Shown here one piece after another: positions 7,507 through 16,591 of a DNA stretch of 64,000 nt (the stretch's first letter is position 1; the number at the start of each line of letters is the position of its first letter). A program made the position numbers and the translations under genes. The stretch comes from Taklimakanibacter deserti (GTDB lineage: Bacteria > Pseudomonadota > Alphaproteobacteria > Rhizobiales > Aestuariivirgaceae). The notes under the pieces were generated by a model. That model was not told the DNA's origin. It worked only from the letters and a program-made list of their open reading frames with translations, and did not search any database. Where the stretch lies: positions 14,409-78,408 of the forward strand of contig QORU01000025.1 of NCBI GenBank assembly GCA_003574785.1, in the 5' to 3' direction.

Positions 7507-8526
7507 ATGCCGATCGTGCGGCGGCTCGTCCTCTGCCTCGTCATGCTGGTCATGGCGGGGCCGGCGCGTGCTGCCGACGAAACGCTGAGCCGGCTCGTCG
7601 ACCGCTTCATCATCCCGCATTATCAGGCTCTGTCGCTCACCGCCGATGCGCAGGAGAAGGCCTGGTCGGAGTTCTGCGCCAAGCCCGACGAAATGGGGTT
7701 CGAGACCCTGCAGCGCGCCTATCTCGCCACCGCCGACTCATGGTCGCAGATCGAGTTCCTGCGCTATGGACCGATCGGCGATGAGTTCCGCGCCGAGCGC
7801 CTGTCCTATTGGCCGGAGCGCAAGAATGCGACGGCGAAAGCCTTGACCCTGTTGCTCGAGAAAAGCGGCATCGAGGACCTGGCGCCCGAGACCTTCGTCA
7901 AGAACAGCGTCGCGGTGCAAGGCCTGCCGGCGCTCGAGCGTCTCCTTTTCGACGAGAAGGCGCAAGTGGAGATGCTGAACGGCCTACGCAAGGAGCGGCG
8001 CTGCGCCATAGGCCAGGCCATCGCCTGGAACATCGTGATGATCGCTCATGATGTGCGGCTCGGTTGGACCAATGATGTCGTCGAGGCCATCGCCAATCCC
8101 GACACGGCCAAGGAAGCGACCTCGCGCATCGCCACCGATTTCCTGTCTACCTTCGCCTATATGAGAGATTCGAAACTGCGCCCGGTGCTCGGCAAGAACG
8201 CGGCCGAGGCACGCCCGGCACTTGCCGAAGGCTGGCGCAGCAAGCGCTCGAAGCGCGCCCTCGCTCTCAATATCGAGACCGCGCTCGCCGTCGCGAAGCT
8301 CATCATGGCGGGCAAGGAGGGCGCTACGCCTTCGACCATCACGACGGCCGCGAGCTTCGCCGAAGCGCTGCCCGAGGATTTCGGTCCGGCGGTGAGTGAC
8401 GTCAAGCAGCGCCAGCAATTCTATCTGCTGCTCGATGCGCTGGCGGCGGCGCGCGACAAGGCGCATGACGAGATACCGGCGGTGCTCGGCGTAACAGTGG
8501 GGTTCAACAGCCAGGATGGTGATTGA
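7507..8526 (+). CDS. second imelysin-family periplasmic protein
   Basis: 339-residue imelysin-like protein with a signal peptide (MPIVRRLVLCLVMLVMAGPARAA, cut near residue 22). The segment GLPALERLLFD is the family motif with the conserved Glu; the protein is otherwise helical. It is shorter and more divergent than the first imelysin and belongs to the lineage found downstream of DUF1111 genes. It begins directly after the TAG of the di-heme gene and overlaps the DUF1513 gene by 11 bases. A periplasmic iron-binding role alongside IrpA is inferred from family and operon. No lipobox is clear, although related proteins are often called lipoproteins. Confidence 0.85.
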   Translation: MPIVRRLVLCLVMLVMAGPARAADETLSRLVDRFIIPHYQALSLTADAQEKAWSEFCAKPDEMGFETLQRAYLATADSWSQIEFLRYGPIGDEFRAERLSYWPERKNATAKALTLLLEKSGIEDLAPETFVKNSVAVQGLPALERLLFDEKAQVEMLNGLRKERRCAIGQAIAWNIVMIAHDVRLGWTNDVVEAIANPDTAKEATSRIATDFLSTFAYMRDSKLRPVLGKNAAEARPALAEGWRSKRSKRALALNIETALAVAKLIMAGKEGATPSTITTAASFAEALPEDFGPAVSDVKQRQQFYLLLDALAAARDKAHDEIPAVLGVTVGFNSQDGD

Positions 8527-9625
8527 CCGTCGCCAGATAGTGCAGGGCCTCGCCGCGGCTCTTGCGGCGAGCGTCCTTCCCGCACGAGCGCGCGCCAATG
8601 CGCCGGCGCTCTATATTTCCTGCCGCATGGATGCCGCGGGCAAGGCCTCGGCGGCGATGTTCTCCCTTGACGGCAAGGAATTGTTCTCGACCGTGCTGCC
8701 GGCGCGCGGCCATGATGCGACGATGCGGCCCTTATCGCCAGAGGTCGTGGTCTTCGCCAGACGGCCCGGCAACTGGTTCATCGTCGTCGATGCCAGGAAG
8801 GGCCTCGTCGTCGGCACAGTACTCTCCGCCAAGGATAGGCATTTCTATGGCCATGGGGTGTTCACGCTCGACGGCAAGCTGCTCTATGCCACCGAGAACG
8901 ACACGGTGACCGGCAATGGCGTGCTCGGCATCTATGATGCGGGCGCCGATTACCGCCGCATCGGCGAGATCGCCTCGCGCGGCATCGGTCCGCATGACAT
9001 TGCCTTCCTGCCCGACGGCAAGACGCTGGTCGTCGCCAATGGCGGCCTGCGCACGTCGCCCGAGACCGGGCGCGAGGTTCTCAACAAGGACGACATGAAG
9101 CCCAATGTCGCGCTGATCGATGCGGCGCATGATGCGACCCTTGCCGCCCTCGAGCTGGCGCCGCAGTTTCGCGCGCTCTCCATTCGCCACATGGCCATTG
9201 CCCAGGACCGCAGCATCGCCTTCGGCTGCCAGTATCAGGGCGATCCCAATGACCTGCCGCCGCTCGTGGGCTCCGTGAGCGCTTCGGGCAAGGTCGCGCT
9301 GTTCGACATGCCGGAAGTCGAGCTCTTGGGGATGGCCAATTATATCGGCTCCATGTCGCTCGATGCATCGGAAGAGATCGTCGCCGCGACGAGCCCGCAA
9401 GGCGGCAGCGTCGCTCTGTGGAATCGCCGCTCGGGCGAGTTCCTGACGCGCGAGCGGATGAACGATGTCTGCGGCGTCGCGGCACTGCCCGGGACCCGGG
9501 ATTTCCTCCTGACCTCCGGCAATGACGGCGTGCGCAGCCTCATCGAGGGCAATGAAACGCTCAAGCGCATTTCGACGGACCGGCTGCAGAACTGGATCTG
9601 GGATAATCACCTGCTGGCGGTCTAG
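8516..9625 (+). CDS. DUF1513 beta-propeller protein, last gene of the iron operon
   Basis: 369-residue exported protein. MVIDRRQIVQGLAAALAASVLP contains a twin-arginine motif (DRRQIV), so Tat export is likely. The mature part is rich in short repeats such as GHGVFTLDGKLLYATEND, GPHDIAFLPDGKTLVVANGG and GGSVALWNRRSG, the blade pattern of a seven-bladed propeller, as expected for DUF1513. Function is unknown; it regularly accompanies imelysin and DUF1111 genes. ATG 8516 overlaps the preceding gene by 11 bases. It is the end of the tight run that starts with the multicopper oxidase. A binding or assembly role for the di-heme protein is possible but untested. Confidence 0.85.
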   Translation: MVIDRRQIVQGLAAALAASVLPARARANAPALYISCRMDAAGKASAAMFSLDGKELFSTVLPARGHDATMRPLSPEVVVFARRPGNWFIVVDARKGLVVGTVLSAKDRHFYGHGVFTLDGKLLYATENDTVTGNGVLGIYDAGADYRRIGEIASRGIGPHDIAFLPDGKTLVVANGGLRTSPETGREVLNKDDMKPNVALIDAAHDATLAALELAPQFRALSIRHMAIAQDRSIAFGCQYQGDPNDLPPLVGSVSASGKVALFDMPEVELLGMANYIGSMSLDASEEIVAATSPQGGSVALWNRRSGEFLTRERMNDVCGVAALPGTRDFLLTSGNDGVRSLIEGNETLKRISTDRLQNWIWDNHLLAV

Positions 9626-9680
9626 GTTTGGGACCGCGCTCTTTCCGCGATAAGACCATCTGGATAGTCGGGAGCCTGAT

Positions 9681-9922
9681 GTGGAAACGATCAAACTGAC
9701 TGACGCAAAGGCTCGTCTGAACCAGCTTGTCGATCGGGTCGAGGCTGGTGAAACGATTGGCATTACCCGGCGGGGCAAGTCCGTCGCGCTGCTTACCGCT
9801 GCGGTTAGGTCCCGCAAGCCAATCGACATGGCGATGCTCAAGGCCTTGACGACCTCGATGCCCCGCAGGCGCATGATGCCGCCGACCTGGTACGGTCGAT
9901 ACGGGACGGCGATCGCTATTGA
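9681..9922 (+). pseudogene. VapB/Phd-type antitoxin, frameshifted near its C-terminus
   Basis: The GTG-started ORF (GGGAG 6 bases upstream) encodes a Phd/YefM-fold antitoxin start (METIKLTDAKARLNQLVDRVEAGETIGITRRGK). After residue ~60 the frame goes wrong. From 9863 another frame reads PQAHDAADLVRSIRDGDRY and stops at TGA 9920-9922, the normal toxin-binding tail of this family. Adding one C to the CCCC run at 9861-9864 restores one continuous ORF, so a single-base deletion is the likely lesion. The unshifted frame runs to 10010 into repeat DNA. Downstream, TTGACGCTCTATG at 9919 encodes only the MTLY start expected of a VapC PIN toxin before the repeat begins. The pair therefore looks dead. 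Confidence 0.7.
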
Positions 9923-9959
9923 CGCTCTATGGAGGCGCGAAGACCGGAACCTACGCTTT

Positions 9960-10140
9960 TTCCCCTCTCCCGTTGCGAAGCAATGGGAGAGGTGCCCGAA
10001 GGGTGGGTGAGGGCCCTTTGCAGCAAGGAATACTCTTCGAGATCGGAGTACATTGCGCGATAAGAGCCCTCATCCGGCGCTGCGCGCCACCTTCTCCCAT
10101 TGCTTCGCAACGGGAGAAGGGAAATGAAGAGGGTGGAGAG
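9960..10140. repeat. palindromic intergenic repeat element
   Basis: Two 23-base arms at 9967-9989 and 10094-10116 are exact reverse complements, and each arm is itself a near-palindrome around TTGCGAAGCAA. Between them GGGTGAGGGCCC (about 10005) faces GAGCCCTCATCC (about 10066). The design matches the elements at 4571-4833 and 63805-63910. It separates the dead antitoxin from cysA and probably displaced the toxin gene. No gene is supported here. Confidence 0.75.
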
Positions 10141-10145
10141 AACCG

Positions 10146-11185
<1,040 letters not shown>

Positions 11186-11186
<1 letters not shown>

Positions 11187-11992
11187 TAGTGGGCCTTTTT
11201 CCATTCCAGCAGGCTCTGCGCGGTGAGCGTCACGAAGGCGAGAAGCGCCAGAAGGGAAGCGACGGCAAAGGCGGCGGTGAAGTTGTATTCATTATAGAGG
11301 ATTTCGACATGGAGCGGCATGGTGTTGGTCTTGCCGCGGATGTGCCCCGAGACGACCGAGACGGCGCCGAACTCGCCCATGGCGCGGGCATTGCAGAGCA
11401 GCACGCCGTAGAGCAGGCCCCATTTGATGTTGGGCAAGGTCACGCGCCAGAAGGTCTGGAGGCCTGAGGCGCCGAGCGACACCGCGGCTTCCTCGTCCTC
11501 GGTGCCTTGCTCCTGCATCAGGGGGATGAGCTCGCGCGCGACGAACGGGAAGGTCACGAACATGGTGGCGAGCACGATGCCGGGCAGCGCGAAGATGATC
11601 TTGAGGCCGGTGCCCTGGAGTGCCGGGCCGAACCAGCCTTGCAGGCCGAACAGGAGCACGAAGACGAGGCCGGCGATGACGGGCGATACCGAGAACGGGA
11701 GGTCGATGAGGGTCAGGAGGAAGCTCTTGCCCTTGAATTCATATTTGGCGATGGCCCAGGCGGCGATCACGCCGAAGACGAGATTGACGCTGACCGAGAT
11801 CAGGGCGGTGATCAGGGTGAGCTTGATCGCTGACAACGTCACCGGATCGCTCAGGGACAGGAAATACTCATCCCAGCCCTTGGCGAGGGCCTGTGCGAAG
11901 ACGGTGATGAGCGGCAGGCCGATGAGCATCGCCATGACCAGAAAAGCCAGGGCGATCAGCACGATCCTGACGGAAAGGGGGTCTCTGTTCAT
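11186..11992 (-). CDS. cysW: sulfate ABC transporter permease CysW
   Basis: 268-residue inner-membrane permease with six predicted hydrophobic helices. The EAA loop reads [23 protein letters not shown], and [17 protein letters not shown] is the conserved CysW/CysT stretch after it. It forms the channel with CysT and couples to CysA. It sits 5 bases downstream of cysT and overlaps cysA by one base. Length and the [11 protein letters not shown] motif fit CysW rather than CysT. No anomalies seen. Confidence 0.93.
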
Positions 11993-11997
11993 CTGCT

Positions 11998-12843
11998 TCA
12001 GCCGGTACCCTGACGTTTGCGGCCCCAGGCCTGTAGCACATTGATGAGGAAAAGCAGAGCGAGCGACGCGATGAGCATGGCGACCGCGATGGCGGTCGCC
12101 TGCTCATATTCGAATTCCTCGAGCTTGATGACGATGAGGAGCGGCGCGATCTCCGACACCATGGGCAAATTGCCGGCGATGAAGATGACCGAGCCATATT
12201 CGCCGACGGCGCGGGCGAAAGCGAGGGCGAAGCCGGTCAGAAGTGCCGGCAGGATGGCGGGCAGGATGATGCGCCGGAAGGTTGCGAGCTTGGTGGCGCC
12301 GAGGCAGGCGGCGGCCTCCTCGGTGGTCTGGTCGATATCGGCAAGCACCGGCTCGACGGTCCTGACCACGAAGGGAAGGCCGATGAAGATCAGCGCGACC
12401 AGGATGCCGAGCGGCGTGAAGGAGATCTTGAGGCCGATGAGGCCGAAGAGCCAGCCCATCGCCCCATTGGGGGCATAGAGCGTCGTCAGCGCGATGCCGG
12501 CAACGGCGGTCGGGAGCGCGAAAGGAATGTCCACCATGGCGCTCAAGCTGCGGCGCAGCGGGAAATCATAGCGCACCAGCACCCAGGCGATGAGAAGGCC
12601 CAGAACCAGATTGACCGCGGCGGCGATGAGCGACAAGCCGAAGCTGAGCTTGAGCGCCGCCAGCACCCGGGCGTTGAGGATGGTGTCGACAAAGCCGGAA
12701 AAGCCGAGCGTCGCCGCCTTGAGCACGAGACCGGCCAAGGGGATCAGCACGATCAGGCTGAGCCACATCAAGGTGAGGCCGAGCGTCAACCCGAAGCCCG
12801 GGATCACGCTCGGCTTGCGCCAACTGCTGGTAAAGGATGTCAC
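11998..12843 (-). CDS. cysT: sulfate ABC transporter permease CysT
   Basis: 281-residue permease, partner of CysW. Hydrophobic helices span the protein; the EAA loop is [23 protein letters not shown] and is followed by [18 protein letters not shown], typical of CysT/CysU. The open frame extends upstream to 12987, but that part is low-complexity and encoded by a palindromic repeat, so the GTG at 12843 (giving [18 protein letters not shown], a usual CysT start) is preferred. No strong ribosome site is visible. A 190-base gap with a repeat separates it from cysP, unusual for this operon. Confidence 0.92.
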   Translation of the reverse strand: MTSFTSSWRKPSVIPGFGLTLGLTLMWLSLIVLIPLAGLVLKAATLGFSGFVDTILNARVLAALKLSFGLSLIAAAVNLVLGLLIAWVLVRYDFPLRRSLSAMVDIPFALPTAVAGIALTTLYAPNGAMGWLFGLIGLKISFTPLGILVALIFIGLPFVVRTVEPVLADIDQTTEEAAACLGATKLATFRRIILPAILPALLTGFALAFARAVGEYGSVIFIAGNLPMVSEIAPLLIVIKLEEFEYEQATAIAVAMLIASLALLFLINVLQAWGRKRQGTG

Positions 12844-12873
12844 TGCGGGATGAGACCTAGGGAGAAAAGACTT

Positions 12874-12933
12874 GTCACCCTCGCCCCGCAAGCGGAGCGC
12901 AGCGGAGCGAGGAAAGCGGGAAGCGTGAGGGAC
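12874..12933. repeat. palindromic repeat between cysP and cysT
   Basis: The segment starts GTCACCCTCGCCCCGC and ends GCGGGAAGCGTGAGGGAC, an imperfect inverted repeat, with AGCGGAGCGCAGCGGAGCGA in the loop. It is related to the TTACCCTYG...GAGGGTAA repeats at 28681 and 58091. It may act as a stem-loop in the cys transcript, separating binding protein from permease expression. The rest of 12934-13036 shows nothing further. Confidence 0.55.
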
Positions 12934-13036
12934 ATGGACGAAGCCTCCTGCTCCTCCCGATGCGTCACGCCTCCCCCGCAGGACCAATCCTCACGAGGGA
13001 GGGCAATGTCAAGTCCGATCATGACCGGTATTCGCC

Positions 13037-14038
13037 TCAGTTGCTGGGCTTGTAGATCTGATCGAAGATACCACCGTCGGCGAAATGAGTCTCTTGCGCC
13101 TTCTTCCAGCCGCCGAACTCGTCATCGATATTGAAGAGCGCGATCTTCGGGAAGGCGTCCTTGTACTGCTCCTGGACCGCCGCATCGCGCGGACGGTAGG
13201 AATTCTTGGCGATGATCTCCTGCGCTTGCGGCGTGTAGAGGAAGTTGAGATAGGCTTCCGCCTGCTTGCGCGTGCCCTTGGCGTCGACGACCTTGTCGAC
13301 GACCGTTACCGGCGGCTCGGCCAGGATGCTCTCGCTCGGCACGACGATCTCGAACTTGTCGTTGCCGAATTCCTTGAGCGCGAGGAAGGCCTCGTTCTCC
13401 CAGGCAAGCAGCACATCGCCGATGCCGCGCTCGACGAAGGTCACGGTCGAGCCGCGCGCACCCGTGTCGAGCACCGGCACGTTGCGGAAAAGATCGGCGA
13501 CGAAATTGCGCGCCGCAGTCTCATCCTTGTTGCTCTTGTGGAGGGCATAGCCCCAGGCGGCGAGATAATTCCACCGGGCGCCGCCCGAGGTCTTGGGATT
13601 GGGCGTGATCACTTGCACACCCTGCTTGGTGAGATCGGACCAGTCCTTGATGCCCTTGGGGTTGCCCTTGCGGACGAGGAAGACGATGGTCGAGGTATAG
13701 GGCGAGCTGTTCTGGGCGAGCCGCTTCTGCCAGTCCTGGGCGATGAGCCCCTTCTTGGCGATGGCGTCGATGTCGTAAGCGAGCGCCAGTGTCACCACAT
13801 CCGCCTCGAGCCCGTCGATGACGGCGCGCGCCTGCTTGCCGGATCCGCCATGCGACTGCTGGATGGTGATGGCTTCGCCGGTCTTGGTCTGCCATTCCTT
13901 GGCAAAGACCTCGTTCAGCTGCTGATACAGCTCGCGCGTCGGGTCATAGGAGACATTGAGAAGCTCGCTATCGGCAAGTGCTGTCGAGGTGAACAGCGCC
14001 GATACGGCGGCAAAAGCGAGAAAGGTGCGTCGAAACAT
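13037..14038 (-). CDS. cysP: periplasmic sulfate-binding protein
   Basis: 333-residue binding protein with a signal peptide of about 22 residues ([22 protein letters not shown]). Family marks are [11 protein letters not shown] near the mature start, [26 protein letters not shown] (sulfate-binding loop) and [17 protein letters not shown]. It delivers sulfate or thiosulfate to CysT-CysW-CysA. The ATG has an AAGGAG site. Upstream, 14039-14232 holds no gene and includes the repeat copy at 14185-14233. Sbp and CysP cannot be separated by eye; the symbol is given for the operon position. Confidence 0.92.
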   Translation of the reverse strand: MFRRTFLAFAAVSALFTSTALADSELLNVSYDPTRELYQQLNEVFAKEWQTKTGEAITIQQSHGGSGKQARAVIDGLEADVVTLALAYDIDAIAKKGLIAQDWQKRLAQNSSPYTSTIVFLVRKGNPKGIKDWSDLTKQGVQVITPNPKTSGGARWNYLAAWGYALHKSNKDETAARNFVADLFRNVPVLDTGARGSTVTFVERGIGDVLLAWENEAFLALKEFGNDKFEIVVPSESILAEPPVTVVDKVVDAKGTRKQAEAYLNFLYTPQAQEIIAKNSYRPRDAAVQEQYKDAFPKIALFNIDDEFGGWKKAQETHFADGGIFDQIYKPSN

Positions 14039-14184
14039 GATCTTACTCCTTGAAGAGTTCAGTCAAAGCTTCGCCGGTCCCGGCGCCTGGAGATCGCCTT
14101 GAGCGGCAACGTATGGGTGGATGGGAAGGTTCCGAGGAGCTTGCCTGCTCCTCCTCTTTATTGGCGCGTGCGCTTTTTCATATG

Positions 14185-14233
14185 GCGCATGATCTTTTCG
14201 GAAAACCGGTGGCCACTTTTCCGGATCATGCGC
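14185..14233. repeat. GCGCATGATC-type palindromic repeat, copy 1
   Basis: It starts GCGCATGATCTTTTCGG and ends CCGGATCATGCGC: an inverted repeat of about 49 bases with AAAACCGG in the middle. It is a member of a family widespread in Rhizobiales genomes. It touches the stop codon of the small gene at 14233-14424. Further copies are at 56765-56838 and 59132-59176. Confidence 0.85.
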
Positions 14234-14424
14234 TAGCGACAGCTCCCCGTCGGGAACAGCGTGTCGCGCGGGGCTTCCGGATCGTCCATGAGACGGTCGT
14301 AGAGAAGCTCGAAACTGCTCGCCTTGCCGAAATCTTCAGGCTTCACCGGAAGGGGATCCGGCGCTGCTTCGCCGCCGGAGACCGGATGCCGCCAGAACGG
14401 CAGGATAGATTTGAGAGAGGCCAT
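14233..14424 (-). CDS. small protein of unknown function in the cys operon
   Basis: 63-residue protein that I do not recognise. It starts MASLKSILPFWRHPVSGGEA, a short amphipathic N-terminus, and continues with an acidic middle (PDPLPVKPEDFGKASSFELLYDRLMDDPEAP). It has a single Cys near the end (GSCR) and no membrane segment. The ATG at 14424 has an excellent GAGGAG ribosome site 7 bases upstream, which is why it is kept as a gene. It lies between the Rrf2 regulator and cysP on the same strand. A role in sulfur assimilation is suggested only by position. Its stop codon abuts a palindromic repeat, so the C-terminus may be altered. Confidence 0.6.
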   Translation of the reverse strand: MASLKSILPFWRHPVSGGEAAPDPLPVKPEDFGKASSFELLYDRLMDDPEAPRDTLFPTGSCR

Positions 14425-14458
14425 CGGATTTCTCCTCAGGGACACAATACGATAATTT

Positions 14459-14516
14459 CTACTGATTTTATCGAGTTAGTCAAGCAACAATCCGCTAACC
14501 AGTTTTATCTGGCTAA
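14459..14516. promoter_or_regulatory. tandem candidate operator sites upstream of the cys operon
   Basis: Two similar AT-rich sites lie 37 bases apart: CTACTGATTTTATCGAGTTAG (14459-14479) and CTAACCAGTTTTATCTGGCTAA (14495-14516). The second is an inverted repeat, CCAG-TTTTAT-CTGG. They are the only AT-rich stretch between rrf2 and the cys genes, so they may form the promoter and operator region. Binding by the adjacent Rrf2 protein is inference. Confidence 0.45.
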
Positions 14517-14544
14517 TTCAGTCGCTTAGAATGACGTTAATGAC

Positions 14545-15003
14545 TCAAGCCATTTGCCTGGTGACAGGCAAAGTGTCGAGATCGATGGCACGGCCGGCAG
14601 CGGCGTCGGCAATCGTGGTGCGCTCCAGCACTTCCCGCGTCGGCTCGATGACGCGGGCAAAGACCTTGCGGATCTCGCAAGTATGCTCGTCCTTGCAATC
14701 CTCGCAGCGCGCGTAGGCGATGATGCTGAGGCAGGGCAAGGGAGCGATCGGCCCGTCGATGGTGCGCAGCACCTGGGCGAAGGTGATCTGGGATGCGGGC
14801 TTGAGCAGCGCATAGCCGCCGCGATTGCCGCGCCTACTCTGCACCATGCCCTGGTTCTTCAGCCTGAGGAGGATCTGCTCCAGGAACTTCTTCGGGATCT
14901 TCTCGGCGGTCGCGATGTCGGAGGTCTGGGCAGCACTTCCTGGCTTGATGCGGGCGAGCGCGATAAGGGCGCGCAGCGCATATTTGGCTTGGCGTGAGAT
15001 CAT
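14545..15003 (-). CDS. Rrf2-family transcriptional regulator (cysteine-regulon type)
   Basis: 152-residue regulator. The N-terminal winged helix begins MISRQAKYALRALIALA, followed by the recognition region IPKKFLEQILLRLKNQGMVQSRRGNRGGY, all Rrf2 signatures. The C-terminal half has four Cys (PCLSIIAYARCEDCKDEHTC), a pattern that could hold an Fe-S cluster as in IscR-like members. It is immediately upstream of the sulfate operon on the same strand, so control of sulfur uptake (CymR-like logic) is likely. Whether the signal is cysteine, O-acetylserine or an Fe-S cluster cannot be told. Upstream 15004-15068 shows nothing notable. Confidence 0.85.
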   Translation of the reverse strand: MISRQAKYALRALIALARIKPGSAAQTSDIATAEKIPKKFLEQILLRLKNQGMVQSRRGNRGGYALLKPASQITFAQVLRTIDGPIAPLPCLSIIAYARCEDCKDEHTCEIRKVFARVIEPTREVLERTTIADAAAGRAIDLDTLPVTRQMA

Positions 15004-15068
15004 GCTCCAGTCCTAGAGCATATCCGGCCCAAGTTGAAGACTTTGGCGATGAGGGATTGCTTGGTGCC

Positions 15069-16562
15069 CTAAAGGGCTGGGCGCGTGCCGGTCTTGCTCT
15101 CACGCTGCTCGCGGGCAAAGGATTCCGGTCCTCTAGCCGCCAGCGCCTCAGCCAGGAATATAGAGAGCATGGGAGCCTCGACCGGCTTCGACAAGAGCGG
15201 AATATGAGCGAAGCGCGGTACGACGCGCTCGGGGCCATAGCCGGTGGTGAAGATGAACGGGATTTGGCGATGCGAGAGAATGTCCGCAACCGGGAAGACA
15301 AGCTCACCGGCGAGATTGATGTCGAGTATCGCGCCGGTGAACTGCTCGCCGTCGATCGCCTGGCAGGCCTGCGCCACCGTGGCATAGGGACCGGCGACGG
15401 CATAGCCAAGGCTTACGATGAGCTCCTCGATCATCAAGGCGACGAGGGGCTCGTCCTCGACCAGCAGGATGGTCGCTCCGGCGGCCCGCCCTTCGGCGCC
15501 GCCTTGCGCTTTTCCAACTGCCTGATCGGCTGCCTCCGGGACTTCAAGGACGCAGTGCAGCCCGTCGCTATTCCATTGGAAATGGGCGCGTCCGCCGAGT
15601 TGCGCCTTGATGCTCAGATCGATCACCTTCGTGCCAAAACCTTGACTTGTCGGGGGGCGGAGGTCGGGCACGCCGCTTTCGCGCCATGAGATGGTCAGCG
15701 GATCGGCTCGCCACGACAGAGCCAGCTTGCCGGTCTTCGCGGCGAAGGCGCCATATTTGGCGGCATTGGTCGCAAGCTCGTGCAGTGCCAGCGCAATGGC
15801 CTGCGCGCTGCCGGGCCTCAGCACGATGTCCGGCCCGTTGACGATATAAAGGGGCTCGCCCGATCCGCGATAGGGAGCAAGCTCGTCCTCGACAATGGTC
15901 TTCAGGCTGGCGCCTTGCCATCGCGAGTCCGACAGCAAGGCATGGGCGCGGGCCAGCGCGTTGATGCGCCCCTCGATCGCCGTGACATATTGGTCAATCG
16001 TTTCGGCTTGCGTAAGCCTGACGATGGCCTGCGCCACCGCCAGAGCGTTCTTGGCGCGGTGATCGACCTCGCGCGCCAGCACGGTCTGGTGGTCGTTCGC
16101 CAGCCGCAGTTCCTCGGTCCGCTCCGCGACGCGCCTCTCCAGATCGCTGTTCAAGGCCTCGAGCTCTCTCGTCTTGCGATGTAGCTCCACGAAGACCTTG
16201 ACCTTGGCCCGCAGGATTTCCGCGACCACGGGTGCCGAGACATAATCGACCGCACCCATCTGGTAGCCGCGGACATAATCCGCCTCGTTCAAATGGACCG
16301 CCGACACGAAGATGATCGCCGTATCCTTGTAACGGGGATGCTCGCGGATCATCTGGGCGAGATCGAAACCGTTGAGCTCCGGCATGCTGACATCCATCAG
16401 AATGACGGCGACGTCGATGCGCAGCAGGCACTCCAGCGCCTCGCGGGCAGATGAGGCCTTGATGAGAGTCTCGCCGAGTTCCTCCAGGACGACCTCATAG
16501 GTCAGGAGCTTGCCCGGCTGGTCGTCGACCAGAAGGATGTTCACTTTATCGGTGGCGTCCAT
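15069..16562 (-). CDS. REC - HWE histidine kinase - REC hybrid sensor protein
   Basis: 497-residue soluble signalling protein. Receiver 1 covers residues ~7-120 (LLVDDQPG, acceptor D57 in ILMDVSMPEL). A coiled coil follows (~125-165), then an HWE/HisKA_2 kinase core with H168 in REVDHRAKN, N-box LALHELATNAAKYGA and the W-x-E signature ISWRESGVP. Receiver 2 begins near residue 364 (ILLVEDEP, D414 in AILDINLAG). HWE kinases with receivers often act in stress or light phosphorelays. There is no DNA-binding output. Start ATG 16562 (a second ATG is at 16565); upstream in-frame sequence to 16682 overlaps the next kinase and is ignored. The gene lies 30 bases downstream of the giant kinase, probably one operon. 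Confidence 0.85.
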   Translation of the reverse strand: MDATDKVNILLVDDQPGKLLTYEVVLEELGETLIKASSAREALECLLRIDVAVILMDVSMPELNGFDLAQMIREHPRYKDTAIIFVSAVHLNEADYVRGYQMGAVDYVSAPVVAEILRAKVKVFVELHRKTRELEALNSDLERRVAERTEELRLANDHQTVLAREVDHRAKNALAVAQAIVRLTQAETIDQYVTAIEGRINALARAHALLSDSRWQGASLKTIVEDELAPYRGSGEPLYIVNGPDIVLRPGSAQAIALALHELATNAAKYGAFAAKTGKLALSWRADPLTISWRESGVPDLRPPTSQGFGTKVIDLSIKAQLGGRAHFQWNSDGLHCVLEVPEAADQAVGKAQGGAEGRAAGATILLVEDEPLVALMIEELIVSLGYAVAGPYATVAQACQAIDGEQFTGAILDINLAGELVFPVADILSHRQIPFIFTTGYGPERVVPRFAHIPLLSKPVEAPMLSIFLAEALAARGPESFAREQRESKTGTRPAL

Positions 16563-16591
16563 CATCGGTGCCGTCCATCGTCTGGCCACGG

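Noticed and set aside
12844..12987. N-terminal extension of CysT
   Set aside because: Encoded by palindromic repeat DNA and missing in the family; GTG at 12843 gives the normal start.
13085..14053. 322-codon plus-strand frame over cysP
   Set aside because: Antisense to a clear sulfate-binding protein with signal peptide.
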